Below are positions 49,901-63,435 of a stretch of 64,000 nt of DNA, piece by piece. Location of the stretch: NCBI GenBank assembly GCA_945910005.1, contig CAMDTW010000642.1, positions 682,001 to 746,000 on the forward strand, read 5' to 3'. How positions within the stretch are numbered: position 1 is the first letter of the stretch; each line of letters begins with the position of its first letter. The notes under the pieces are model-generated. The model did not search any database. It saw only the letters and a list, made by a program, of their open reading frames with translations, and had not been told where the DNA came from. This DNA is from Isoperla grammatica (Eukaryota; Arthropoda; Insecta; Plecoptera; Perlodidae). Both the position numbers and the translations under genes were made by a program.

Positions 49901-52900
49901 AGTCCCCGTCACAAGCGAGGAAACATGCGTTGTCCTCATTCGTTGCATTTAGTGGCTTCTATGTCACTGACTTAGCGCAGGGTTTATCAAGAACAGTCAC
50001 CGTGACAAGCGAGGAAACATGCGTTATCCTGATACGTTGCATGTAGTGGCTTCTATGTCACTGACTTAGCGCAGGGTTTATCAAGTACAGTCACCTTCAC
50101 AAGCGAGGAAACATGCGTTGTTCTCAAATGTTGCATGAAGTGGCTTTCATGTCACTGACTTAGCGCAGGGTTTATCAAGTACAGTCACCGTCACAAGCGA
50201 AGAAACATGCGTTGTTCTCATATGTTGCATGAAGTGGCTTTCATGTCACTGACTTAGCGCAAGGTTTATCAAGTACAGTCACCGTCACAAGCAAGGAAAC
50301 ATGCGTTGTCCTGATATGTTGCATGTAGTGGCTTCTATGTCACTTACTTAGCGCAGGGTTTATCAAGTACAGTCACCGTCACAAGCAAGGAAACATGCGT
50401 TGTCCTCATACGTTGCATGTAGTGGCTTCTATGTCACAGACTTAGCGCAGGGTTTATCAAGTACAGTCACCGTCACAAGCGAAGAAACATGCGTTGTCCT
50501 GATATGTTGCATGTTGTGGCTTCTATGTCACTGACTTAGCGCAGGGTTTATCAAGTACAGTCGCCGTCACAAAAGAGGAAACATGGGTTGTCCTGATATG
50601 TGTCATGAAGTGGCTTCTATGTCACTGACTTAGCGCAGGGTTTATCAAGTACAGTCACCGTCACAATAGAGGAAACATGCGTTGTCCTGATATGTTGCAT
50701 GTAGTGGCTTTCATTTCACTGACTTAGCGCAGGGTTTATCAAGTACAGTCACCGTCACAAACAAGGAAACATGCGTTGTCCTGATATGTTGCATGAAGTG
50801 GCTTCTATGTCACTGATTTAGCGCAGGGTTTATCAAGTACAGTCACCGTCACACTAGAGAAAACATGCGTTGTCCTGATACGTTGCATGTAGTGGCTTTC
50901 ATGTCACTGACTTAGCGCAGGGTTTATCAAGTTCAGTCACCGTCACAAGCGAGGAAACATGCGTTGTTCTGATATGTTGCATGTAGTGGCTTCTATGTCA
51001 CTGACTTAGCCCAGGGTTTATCAAGTACAGTCAACGTCACAATAGAGGAAACATGCATCGTCCTGATACGTTGCATGTATTGGCTTCTATGTCACTGACT
51101 TAGCGCAGGGTTTATCAAGTACAGTCACCGTCACAAGCAAGTAAACATGCGTTGTGCTGATACGTTGCATGTAGTGGCTTTCATGTCACTGACTTAGCGC
51201 AGGTTTCATCAAGTACAGTCACCGTCACAAGCAAGGAAACATGCATTGTCCTGATACGTTTCATGTAGTGGCTTCTATGTCACTGACTTAGCGCAGGGTT
51301 TATCAAGTACAGTCACCGTCACAATAGAGAAAACATGCGTTGTCCTGATACGTTGCATGTAGTGGCTTCTATGTCACTGACTTAGCGCAGGGTTTATCAA
51401 GTACAGTCACCGTCACAAGCAAGGTAACATGCGTTGTCCTCATACGTTGCATGTAGTGGCTTCTATGTCACTGACTTAGCGCAGGGTTTATCAAGTACAG
51501 TCACCGTCACAAGCGAGGAAACATGCGCTGTCCTCATACGTTTCATGTAGTGGCTTCTATGTCACTGACTTAGCGCAGGGTTTATCAAGTACAGTCACCT
51601 TCACAAGTGAGGAAACATGAGTTGTCCTCATATTTTGCATGGAGTGGCTTTCATGTCACTGACTTAGCGCAGGGTTTATCAAGTACAGTCACCTTCACAA
51701 GCGAGGAAACATGCGTTGTTCTCATATGTTGCATGAAGTGGCTTTCATGTCACTGACTTAGCGCAGGGTTTATCAAGTACAGTCACCGTCACAAGCGAGG
51801 ATACATGCGTTGTCCTCATACGTTGCATGTAGTGGCTTCTATGTCACTTACTTAGTGCAGGGTTTATCAAGTACAGTCACCTTCACCAGCGAGGAAACAT
51901 GCGTTGTTCTCATATGTTGCATGAAGTGGCTTTCTTGTCACTGACTAAGCGCAGGGTTAATCAAGTACAGTCACCGTCACAAGCTAGGAAACATGCGTTG
52001 TTCTCAAATGTTGCATTGAGTGACTTTCATGTCACTGACTTAGCGCAAAGTTTATCAAGTACAGTCACCGTCACAAGCAAGGAAACATGCGTTGTCGTGA
52101 TATGTTGCATGTAGTGGCTTCTATGTCACTGACATAGCGCAGGGTTTATCAAGTACAGTCACCGTCACAAGCGAGGAAACATGCGTTGTCCTCATATGTT
52201 GCATAAAGTGGCTTCAATGTCACTGACTTAGCGCAAGGTTTATCAAGTACAGTCACCTTCACAAGCGAGGACACATGCGTTGTTCTCATATGTTGCATGA
52301 AGTGGCTTTCATGTCACTGACTTAGCGCAGGGTTTATCAAGTACAGTCACCGTCACAAGCGAGGAAACATGCGTTGTTCTCATATGTTGCATAAAGTGGC
52401 TTTCATGTCACTGACTTAGCGCAGGGTTTATCAAGTACAGTCACCGTCACAAGCAAGGAAACATGCGTTTTCCTGATATGTTGCATGTAGTAGCTTCTAT
52501 GTCACTGACTAAGCGCAGGGTTTATCAAGTACAGTCTTCGTCACAAGCAAGGAAACATGCGTTGTCTTGATATGTTGCATGTAGTGGCATTCATGTCACT
52601 GACTTAGCGCAAGGTTTATCAAGTACAGTCACCGTCACAAGCAAGGAAACATGCGTTGTCCTCATATGTTGCATGTAGTGGCTTCTATGTCACTGACTTA
52701 GCGCAGGGTTTATCAAGTACAGTCACCAACACAAGCGAGGAAACATGCGTTGTTCTGATATGTTGCATGTAGTGGCTTCTATTCACTGACTTAGATCAGG
52801 GTTTATCAAGTACAGTCACCGTCACAATAGAGGAAACATGCGTTGTCCTGATACGTTGCATGTAGTGGCTTCTATGTCACTGACTTGGCGCAGGGTTTAT

Positions 52901-55900
52901 CAAGTACAGTCACCGTCACAAGCAAGTAAACATGCGTTGTGCTGATACGTTGCATTTAGTGGCTTTCATGTCACTGACTTAGCGCAGGGTTTATCAAGTA
53001 CAGTCACCGTCACAAGCAAGGAAACACGCGTTGTCCTGATACGTTGCATGTAGTGGCTTCTATGTCACTGACTTAGCGCAGGGTTTATCAAGTACAGTCA
53101 CCGTCACAATAGAGAAAACATGCGTTGTCCTGATACGTTGCATGTAGTGGCTTCTATGTCACTGACTTAGCGCAGGGTTTATAAAGTACAGTCACCGTCA
53201 CAAGCAAGGAAACATGAGTTGTCCTGATATGTTGCATGTAGTGGCTTCTATGTCACTGACTTAGCGCAGAGTTTATCAAGTACAGTCACCGTCACAAGCA
53301 AGAAAACATGCGTTGTCCTGATATGTTGCATTTTGTGGCTTTCATGTCACTGACTTAGCGCAGGGTTTATCAAGTACAGTCACCGTCACAAGCAAGGAAA
53401 CATGCGTTGTTCTGATACCTTGCATGTAGGGGCTTCTATGTCACTGACTTAGCGCAGGGTTTATCAAGTACAGTCACCGTCACAAGCAAGGAAACATGCG
53501 TTGTCCTCATACGTTGCATGTAGTGGCTTCTATGTCACTGACTAAGCGCAGGGTTTATCAAGTACAGTCACCGTCACAAGCGAGGAAACATGCGTTGTCC
53601 TGATACGTTGCATGTAGTGGCTTCTATGTCACTGACTTAGCGCAGGTTTTATCAAGTACAGTCACCGTCACAAGCGAGGAAACATTCGTTGTCCTGATAT
53701 GTTGCATTAAGTGGCTTATATGTCACTGACTTAGCGCAGGGTTTATCAAGTACAGTCAACGTCACAAGCGAGAAAACATGCGTTGTTCTGATACGTTGCA
53801 TGTAGTGGCTTTCATGTCACTGACTTAGCGCAGGGTTTATCAAGTAAAGTCACCGTCACAAGCGACGAAACATGCGTTGTCGTCATATGTTGCATGTAGT
53901 GGCTTTCATGTCACTGACTTAGCGCAGGGGTTATCAAGTTCAGTCACCGTCACAACCAAGGAAACATGCGTTGTCCTGACACGTTGCATGTAGGGGCTTC
54001 TATAACACTGACTTAGCGCAGGGTTTATCAAGTACAGTCACCGTCACAAGCGAGGAAACATGCGTTGTCCTCATACGTTGCATGTAGTGGCCTTCATGTC
54101 ACTGACTTAGGGCAGGGTTTATCAAGTACAGTCACCGTCACAAGCAAGGAAACATGCGTTGTCCTCATATGTTGCATGTAGTTGCTTCTATGTCACTGAC
54201 TTAGCGCAGGGTTTATCAAGTACAGTCACCGTCACAAGCAAGGAAACATGCGTTGTCCTCATATGTTGCATGTAGTTGCTTCTATGTCACTGACTTAGCG
54301 AAAGAATTATCAAGTACTGTCACCGTCATAAGCGAGGAAACCTGCGTTGTCCTGATACGTTGCATATAGTGGCTTTCATGTCACTGACTAAGCGCAGGGT
54401 TTATCAAGAAGAGTCACCGTCACAAGCAAGGAAACATGCGTTGTCCTGATATGTTCATGTAGTGGCTTTTAAGTCACTGACTTAGCGCAGGGTTTATCAA
54501 GTACAGTCACCGTCACAAGCAAGGAAACATGCGTTGTCCTCATACGTTGCATGTAGTGGCTTCTATGTCACTGACTTAGCGCAAGGTTTATCAAGTACAG
54601 TCACCGTCACAAGCAAGGAAACATGCGTTGTCCTCATACGTTGCATGTAGTGGCTTTCATGTCACTGACTTAGCGCAGGCTTTATCAAGTACAGTCACCG
54701 TCACAAGCAAGGAAACATGCGTTGTCCTCATACGTTGCATGTAGTGGCTTCTATGTCACTGACTTAGCGCAGTGTTTATCAAGTACAGTCACCGTCACAA
54801 GCAAGGAAACATGCGTGTTCCTGATACGTTGCATGTAGTGGCTTCTATGTCACTGACTTAGCGCAGGGTTTATCAAGTACAGTCACCGTCACATGCAAGG
54901 AAACATGCGTTGTCCTGATATGTTGCATGTAGTGGCTTCTATGTCACTGACTTAGCGCAGGGTTTATAAAGTACAGTCACCGGCACACGCGAGGAAACAT
55001 GCGTTGTCCTCATATGTTGCATGTAGTGGCTTCTATGTCACTGACTTAGCGCAGGGTTTATCAAGTACAGTCACCGTCACAAGCAAGGAAACATGCGTTG
55101 TCCTCATACGTTGCATGTAGTGGCTTCTATGTCACTGACTTAGCGCAGGGTTTATCAAGTACAGTCACCTTCACAAGCCAGGAAACATGCGTTGTCCTCA
55201 TACGTTGCATGTAGTGGCTTCTATGTCACTGACTTAGCGCAGGCTTTATCAAGTACAGTCACCGTCACAAGCAAGGAAACATGCGTTGTTCTGATATGTT
55301 GCATGTAGTGGCTTCTATCTCACTGACTTAGCGCAGGGTTTATCAAGTACAGTCACCGTCGCAAGCAAGGAAACATGCGTTGTCCTGATATGTTGCATGT
55401 AGTGGCTTCTATGTCATTGACTTAGCGCAGGGTTTATCAAGTACAGTCACCGTCACAAGCGAGGAAACATGCATGTCCTCATACGTTGCATGTAGTGGCT
55501 TCTGTGCCTCTGACTTAGCGCAGGGTTTATCAAGTACAGTCACCGTCACAAGCGAGGAAACATGCGTTGTCCTGATATGTTGCATGAAGTTGCTTCTATG
55601 TCACTGACTTAGCGCAGGGTTTATCAAGTACAGTCCCCGTCACAAGCGAGGAAACATGCGTTGTCCTCATTCGTTGCATTTAGTGGCTTCTATGTCACTG
55701 ACTTAGCGCAGGGTTTATCAAGAACAGTCACCGTGACAAGCGAGGAAACATGCGTTATCCTGATACGTTGCATGTAGTGGCTTCTATGTCACTGACTTAG
55801 CGCAGGGTTTATCAAGTACAGTCACCTTCACAAGCGAGGAAACATGCGTTGTTCTCATATGTTGCATGAAGTGGCTTTCATGTCACTGACTTAGCGCAGG

Positions 55901-58285
55901 GTTTATCAAGTACAGTCACCGTCACAAGCGAAGAAACATGCGTTGTTCTCATATGTTGCATGAAGTGGCTTTCATGTCACTGACTTAGCGCAAGGTTTAT
56001 CAAGTACAGTCACCGTCACAAGCAAGGAAACATGCGTTGTCCTGATATGTTGCATGTAGTGGCTTCTATGTCACTTACTTAGCGCAGGGTTTATCAAGTA
56101 CAGTCACCGTCACAAGCAAGGAAACATGCGTTGTCCTCATACGTTGCATGTAGTGGCTTCTATGTCACAGACTTAGCGCAGGGTTTATCAAGTACAGTCA
56201 CCGTCACAAGCGAAGAAACATGCGTTGTCCTGATATGTTGCATGTTGTGGCTTCTATGTCACTGACTTAGCGCAGGGTTTATCAAGTACAGTCGCCGTCA
56301 CAAAAGAGGAAACATGGGTTGTCCTGATATGTTGCATGAAGTGGCTTCTATGTCACTGACTTAGCGCAGGGTTTATCAAGTACAGTCACCGTCACAATAG
56401 AGGAAACATGCGTTGTCCTGATATGTTGCATGTAGTGGCTTTCATTTCACTGACTTAGCGCAGGGTTTATCAAGTACAGTCACCGTCACAAACAAGGAAA
56501 CATGCGTTGTCCTGATATGTTGCATGAAGTGGCTTCTATGTCACTGATTTAGCGCAGGGTTTATCAAGTACAGTCACCGTCACACTAGAGAAAACATGCG
56601 TTGTCCTGATACGTTGCATGTAGTGGCTTTCATGTCACTGACTTAGCGCAGGGTTTATCAAGTTCAGTCACCGTCACAAGCGAGGAAACATGCGTTGTTC
56701 TGATATGTTGCATGTAGTGGCTTCTATGTCACTGACTTAGCCCAGGGTTTATCAAGTACAGTCAACGTCACAATAGAGGAAACATGCATCGTCCTGATAC
56801 GTTGCATGTATTGGCTTCTATGTCACTGACTTAGCGCAGGGTTTATCAAGTACAGTCACCGTCACAAGCAAGTAAACATGCGTTGTGCTGATACGTTGCA
56901 TGTAGTGGCTTTCATGTCACTGACTTAGCGCAGGTTTCATCAAGTACAGTCACCGTCACAAGCAAGGAAACATGCATTGTCCTGATACGTTTCATGTAGT
57001 GGCTTCTATGTCACTGACTTAGCGCAGGGTTTATCAAGTACAGTCACCGTCACAATAGAGAAAACATGCGTTGTCCTGATACGTTGCATTTAGTGGCTTC
57101 TATGTCACTGACTTAGCGCAGGGTTTATCAAGTACAGTCACCGTCACAAGCAAGGAAACATGCGTTGTCCTCATACGTTGCATGTAGTGGCTTCTATGTC
57201 ACTGACTTAGCGCAGGGTTTATCAAGTACAGTCACCGTCACAAGCGAGGAAACATGCGCTGTCCTCATACGTTTCATGTAGTGGCTTCTATGTCACTGAC
57301 TTAGCGCAGGGTTTATCAAGTACAGTCACCTTCACAAGTGAGGAAACATGAGTTGTCCTCATATTTTGCATGGAGTGGCTTTCATGTCACTGACTTAGCG
57401 CAGGGTTTATCAAGTACAGTCACCTTCACAAGCGAGGAAACATGCGTTGTTCTCATATGTTGCATGAAGTGGCTTTCATGTCACTGACTTAGCGCAGGGT
57501 TTATCAAGTACAGTCACCGTCACAAGCGAGGATACATGCGTTGTCCTCATACGTTGCATGTAGTGGCTTCTATGTCACTTACTTAGTGCAGGGTTTATCA
57601 AGTACAGTCACCTTCACAAGCGAGGAAACATGCGTTGTTCTCATATGTTGCATGAAGTGGCTTTCTTGTCACTGACTAAGCGCAGGGTTAATCAAGTACA
57701 GTCACCGTCACAAGCTAGGAAACATGCGTTGTTCTCAAATGTTGCATTGAGTGACTTTCATGTCACTGACTTAGCGCAAAGTTTATCAAGTACAGTCACC
57801 GTCACAAGCAAGGAAACATGCGTTGTCGTGATATGTTGCATGTAGTGGCTTCTATGTCACTGACATAGCGCAGGGTTTATCAAGTACAGTCACCGTCACA
57901 AGCGAGGAAACATGCGTTGTCCTCATATGTTGCATAAAGTGGCTTCAATGTCACTGACTTAGCGCAAGGTTTATCAAGTACAGTCACCTTCACAAGCGAG
58001 GACACATGCGTTGTTCTCATATGTTGCATGAAGTGGCTTTCATGTCACTGACTTAGCGCAGGGTTTATCAAGTACAGTCACCGTCACAAGCGAGGAAACA
58101 TGCGTTGTTCTCATATGTTGCATAAAGTGGCTTTCATGTCACTGACTTAGCGCAGGGTTTATCAAGTACAGTCTTCGTCACAAGCAAGGAAACATGCGTT
58201 GTCTTGATATGTTGCATGTAGTGGCCTTCATGTCACTGACTTAGCGCAAGGTTTATCAAGTACAGTCACCGTCACAAGCAAGGAA
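46980..58285 (+). repeat. Tandem duplication, unit about 5.73 kb
   Basis: Copy 1 is about 46980-52710 and copy 2 about 52711-58285, at an offset of 5731 bp (61 monomers minus three bases). Markers are CACCAACACAAGCG near 46995/52726, CGACGAAAC at 48132/53863, and an open frame at 51899/57630. Small shared irregularities such as ATTCACTGACTTAGATC and ACATGCATGTCC keep the same spacing. Near 58140 copy 2 lacks one monomer (the GCGTTTTCC unit at about 52470). The join between copies lies near 52650-52720, where the monomer order changes abruptly. Confidence 0.85.
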
Positions 58286-61200
58286 ACATGCGTTGTCCTG
58301 ATATGTTGCATGAAGTGGCTTCTATGTCACTTACTTTGCGCAGGGTTTATCAAGTACAGTCACCGTCACAAGCAAGGAAACATGCGTTGTCCTCATATGT
58401 TGCATGTAGAGGCTTCTATGTCACTGACTTAGCGCAGGGTTTATCAAGTACAGTCACCGTCACAAGCAAGGAAACATGCGTTGTCCTCATACGTTGCATG
58501 TAGTGGCTTCTATGTCACTGACATAGCGCAGGGTTTATCAAGTACAGTCACCGTCGCAAGCAAGGAAACATGCATTGTCCTGATATGTTGCATGTAGTGG
58601 CTTCTATGTCAAGGACTAAGCGCAGGGTTTATCAAGTACAGTCACCGTCACAAGCGAGGAAACATGCGTTGTCCTCATATTTTGCATGTAGTGGCTTCTA
58701 TGTCACTGACTTAGCGCAGGGTTTATCAAGTACAGTCACCTTCACAAGAGAGGAAACATGCGTTGTTCTCATATGTTGCATGAAGTGGCTTTCATGTCAC
58801 TGACTTAGCGCAGGGTTTATCAAGTACAGTCACCTTCACAAGCGAGGAAACATGCGTTGTTCTCATATGTTGCATGAAGTGGCTTTCATGTCACTGACTT
58901 AGAGCAGGTTTAATCAAGTACAGTCACCGTCACAAGCAAGGAAACATGCGTTGTCCTGATATGTTGCATGAAGTGGCTTCTATGTCACTGACTTAGCGCA
59001 GGGTTTATCAAGTACAGTCACCGTCACAAGCAAGGAAACATGCGTTGTCCTCATATGTTGCATGTAGTGGCTTCTATGTCACTGACTTACCGCAGGGTTG
59101 ATCAAGTACAGTCACCTTCACAAGCGAGGAAACATGCGTTGTTCTCATATGTTGCATGAAGTGGCTTTCATGTCACTGACTTAGCGCAGGGTTTATCAAG
59201 TACAGTCACCGTCACAAGCGAGGAAACATACGTTGTTCTCATATGTTGCATGAAGTGGCTTTCATGTCACTGACTTAGCGCAGGGTTTATCAAGTTCAGT
59301 CACCGTCACAAGCAAGGAAACATGCGTTGTCCTGATATGTTGCATGTTGTGGCTTCTATGTCACTGACTAAGCGCAGGGTTTATCAAGTACAGTCACCGT
59401 CACAAGCAAGGAAACATGCGTTGTCCTGATATGTTGCATGTAGTGGCCTTCATGTCACTGACTTAGCGCAAGGTTTATCAAGTAAAGTCACCGTCACAAG
59501 CAAGGAAACATGCGTTGTCCTGATATGTTGCATGTAGTGGCTTCTATGTCACTGACTAAGCGCAGGGTTTATCAAGTACAGTCACCGTCACAAGCAAGGA
59601 AACATGCGTTGTCCTCATACGTTGCATGAAGTGGCTTCTATGTCACTGACATAGCGCAAGGTTTATCAAGTACACCGTCGCAAGCAAGGAAACATGCGTT
59701 GTCCTGATATGTTGCATATAGTGGCTTCTATGTCACTGACTTAGCGCAGGGTTTATCAAGTACAGTCACCGTCACAATAGAGAAAACATGCGTTATCCTC
59801 ATACGTTGCATGTAGTGGCTTTTATGTCACTGACTTAGCTCAGGGTTTATCAAGTACAGTCACCGTCACAAGCGAGGAAACATGCGTTGTTCTGATATGT
59901 TGCATGTAGTGGCTTTCATGTCACTGACTTAGCTCAGGGTTTATCAAGTACAGTCACCGTTACAAGCGTGGAAAATTGCGTTGTCCTCATATGTTGCATG
60001 TAGTAGCTTTCATGTCACTGACTTAGCGCAGGGTTATCAAGTACAGTCACCGTCACAAGCAAGGAAACATGCGTTGTCCTGATACGTGCATGTAGTGGCT
60101 TCTATGTCACTGACTTAGCGCAGGGTTTATCGAGTACAGTCACCGTCACAAGCAAGAAAACATGCGTTTTCCTGATACGTTGCATGTAGTGGCTTCTATG
60201 TCACTGACTTAGCGCAGGGTTTATCGAGTACAGTCACCGTCACAAGCAAGGAAACATGCGTTGTCCTTATACGTTGCATGTAGTGGCTTCTATGTCACTG
60301 ACTTAGCGCAGGGTTTATCAAGTACAGTCACCGTCACAAGCGAGGAAACATGCGCTGTCCTCATACGTTTCATGTAGTGGCTTCTATGTCACTGACTTAG
60401 CGCAGGGTTTATCAAGTACAGTCACCTTCACAAGTGAGGAAACATGAGTTGTCCTCATATTTTGCATGGAGTGGCTTTCATGTCACTGACTTAGCGCAGG
60501 GTTTATCAAGTACAGTCACCTTCACAAGCGAGGAAACATGCGTTGTTCTCATATGTTGCATGAAGTGGCTTTCATGTCACTGACTTAGCGCAGGGTTTAT
60601 CAAGTACAGTCACCGTCACAAGCGAGGATACATGCGTTGTCCTCATACGTTGCATGTAGTGGCTTCTATGTCACTTACTTAGTGCAGGGTTTATCAAGTA
60701 CAGTCACCTTCACAAGCGAGGAAACATGCGTTGTTCTCATATGTTGCATGAAGTGGCTTTCTTGTCACTGACTAAGCGCAGGGTTAATCAAGTACAGTCA
60801 CCGTCACAAGCTAGGAAACATGCGTTGTTCTCAAATGTTGCATTGAGTGACTTTCATGTCACTGACTTAGCGCAAAGTTTATCAAGTACAGTCACCGTCA
60901 CAAGCAAGGAAACATGCGTTGTCGTGATATGTTGCATGTAGTGGCTTCTATGTCACTGACATAGCGCAGGGTTTATCAAGTACAGTCACCGTCACAAGCG
61001 AGGAAACATGCGTTGTCCTCATATGTTGCATAAAGTGGCTTCAATGTCACTGACTTAGCGCAAGGTTTATCAAGTACAGTCACCTTCACAAGCGAGGACA
61101 CATGCGTTGTTCTCATATGTTGCATGAAGTGGCTTTCATGTCACTGACTTAGCGCAGGGTTTATCAAGTACAGTCACCGTCACAAGCGAGGAAACATGCG

Positions 61201-63435
61201 TTGTTCTCATATGTTGCATAAAGTGGCTTTCATGTCACTGACTTAGCGCAGGGTTTATCAAGTACAGTCACCGTCACAAGCAAGGAAACATGCGTTTTCC
61301 TGATATGTTGCATGTAGTAGCTTCTATGTCACTGACTAAGCGCAGGGTTTATCAAGTACAGTCTTCGTCACAAGCAAGGAAACATGCGTTGTCTTGATAT
61401 GTTGCATGTAGTGGCCTTCATGTCACTGACTTAGCGCAAGGTTTATCAAGTACAGTCACCGTCACAAGCAAGGAAACATGCGTTGTCCTGATATGTTGCA
61501 TGAAGTGGCTTCTATGTCACTTACTTTGCGCAGGGTTTATCAAGTACAGTCACCGTCACAAGCAAGGAAACATGCGTTGTCCTCATATGTTGCATGTAGA
61601 GGCTTCTATGTCACTGACTTAGCGCAGGGTTTATCAAGTACAGTCACCGTCACAAGCAAGGAAACATGCGTTGTCCTCATACGTTGCATGTAGTGGCTTC
61701 TATGTCACTGACATAGCGCAGGGTTTATCAAGTACAGTCACCGTCGCAAGCAAGGAAACATGCATTGTCCTGATATGTTGCATGTAGTGGCTTCTATGTC
61801 AAGGACTAAGCGCAGGGTTTATCAAGTACAGTCACCGTCACAAGCGAGGAAACATGCGTTGTCCTCATATTTTGCATGTAGTGGCTTCTATGTCACTGAC
61901 TTAGCGCAGGGTTTATCAAGTACAGTCACCTTCACAAGAGAGGAAACATGCGTTGTTCTCATATGTTGCATGAAGTGGCTTTCATGTCACTGACTTAGCG
62001 CAGGGTTTATCAAGTACAGTCACCTTCACAAGCGAGGAAACATGCGTTGTTCTCATATGTTGCATGAAGTGGCTTTCATGTCACTGACTTAGAGCAGGTT
62101 TAATCAAGTACAGTCACCGTCACAAGCAAGGAAACATGCGTTGTCCTGATATGTTGCATGAAGTGGCTTCTATGTCACTGACTTAGCGCAGGGTTTATCA
62201 AGTACAGTCACCGTCACAAGCAAGGAAACATGCGTTGTCCTCATATGTTGCATGTAGTGGCTTCTATGTCACTGACTTACCGCAGGGTTGATCAAGTACA
62301 GTCACCTTCACAAGCGAGGAAACATGCGTTGTTCTCATATGTTGCATGAAGTGGCTTTCATGTCACTGACTTAGCGCAGGGTTTATCAAGTACAGTCACC
62401 GTCACAAGCGAGGAAACATACGTTGTTCTCATATGTTGCATGAAGTGGCTTTCATGTCACTGACTTAGCGCAGGGTTTATCAAGTTCAGTCACCGTCACA
62501 AGCAAGGAAACATGCGTTGTCCTGATATGTTGCATGTTGTGGCTTCTATGTCACTGACTAAGCGCAGGGTTTATCAAGTACAGTCACCGTCACAAGCAAG
62601 GAAACATGCGTTGTCCTGATATGTTGCATGTAGTGGCCTTCATGTCACTGACTTAGCGCAAGGTTTATCAAGTAAAGTCACCGTCACAAGCAAGGAAACA
62701 TGCGTTGTCCTGATATGTTGCATGTAGTGGCTTCTATGTCACTGACTAAGCGCAGGGTTTATCAAGTACAGTCACCGTCACAAGCAAGGAAACATGCGTT
62801 GTCCTCATACGTTGCATGAAGTGGCTTCTATGTCACTGACATAGCGCAAGGTTTATCAAGTACACCGTCGCAAGCAAGGAAACATGCGTTGTCCTGATAT
62901 GTTGCATATAGTGGCTTCTATGTCACTGACTTAGCGCAGGGTTTATCAAGTACAGTCACCGTCACAATAGAGAAAACATGCGTTATCCTCATACGTTGCA
63001 TGTAGTGGCTTTTATGTCACTGACTTAGCTCAGGGTTTATCAAGTACAGTCACCGTCACAAGCGAGGAAACATGCGTTGTTCTGATATGTTGCATGTAGT
63101 GGCTTTCATGTCACTGACTTAGCTCAGGGTTTATCAAGTACAGTCACCGTTACAAGCGTGGAAAATTGCGTTGTCCTCATATGTTGCATGTAGTAGCTTT
63201 CATGTCACTGACTTAGCGCAGGGTTATCAAGTACAGTCACCGTCACAAGCAAGGAAACATGCGTTGTCCTGATACGTGCATGTAGTGGCTTCTATGTCAC
63301 TGACTTAGCGCAGGGTTTATCGAGTACAGTCACCGTCACAAGCAAGAAAACATGCGTTTTCCTGATACGTTGCATGTAGTGGCTTCTATGTCACTGACTT
63401 AGCGCAGGGTTTATCGAGTACAGTCACCGTCACAA
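57150..63435 (+). repeat. Tandem duplication, unit about 3.1 kb
   Basis: Copy 1 is about 57150-60245 and copy 2 about 60246-63435. The offset is 3096 bp at GCGCTGTCC (57256/60352) and at the open frames 57630/60726, then 3190 after copy 2's extra GCGTTTTCC monomer near 61290 (frames 58288/61478 and 58570/61760 have identical translations). The copies look almost identical elsewhere, so this is probably the youngest duplication in the window, unless it is an assembly duplication. The join near 60250 carries a single variant, GTCCTTATACG. Confidence 0.85.
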
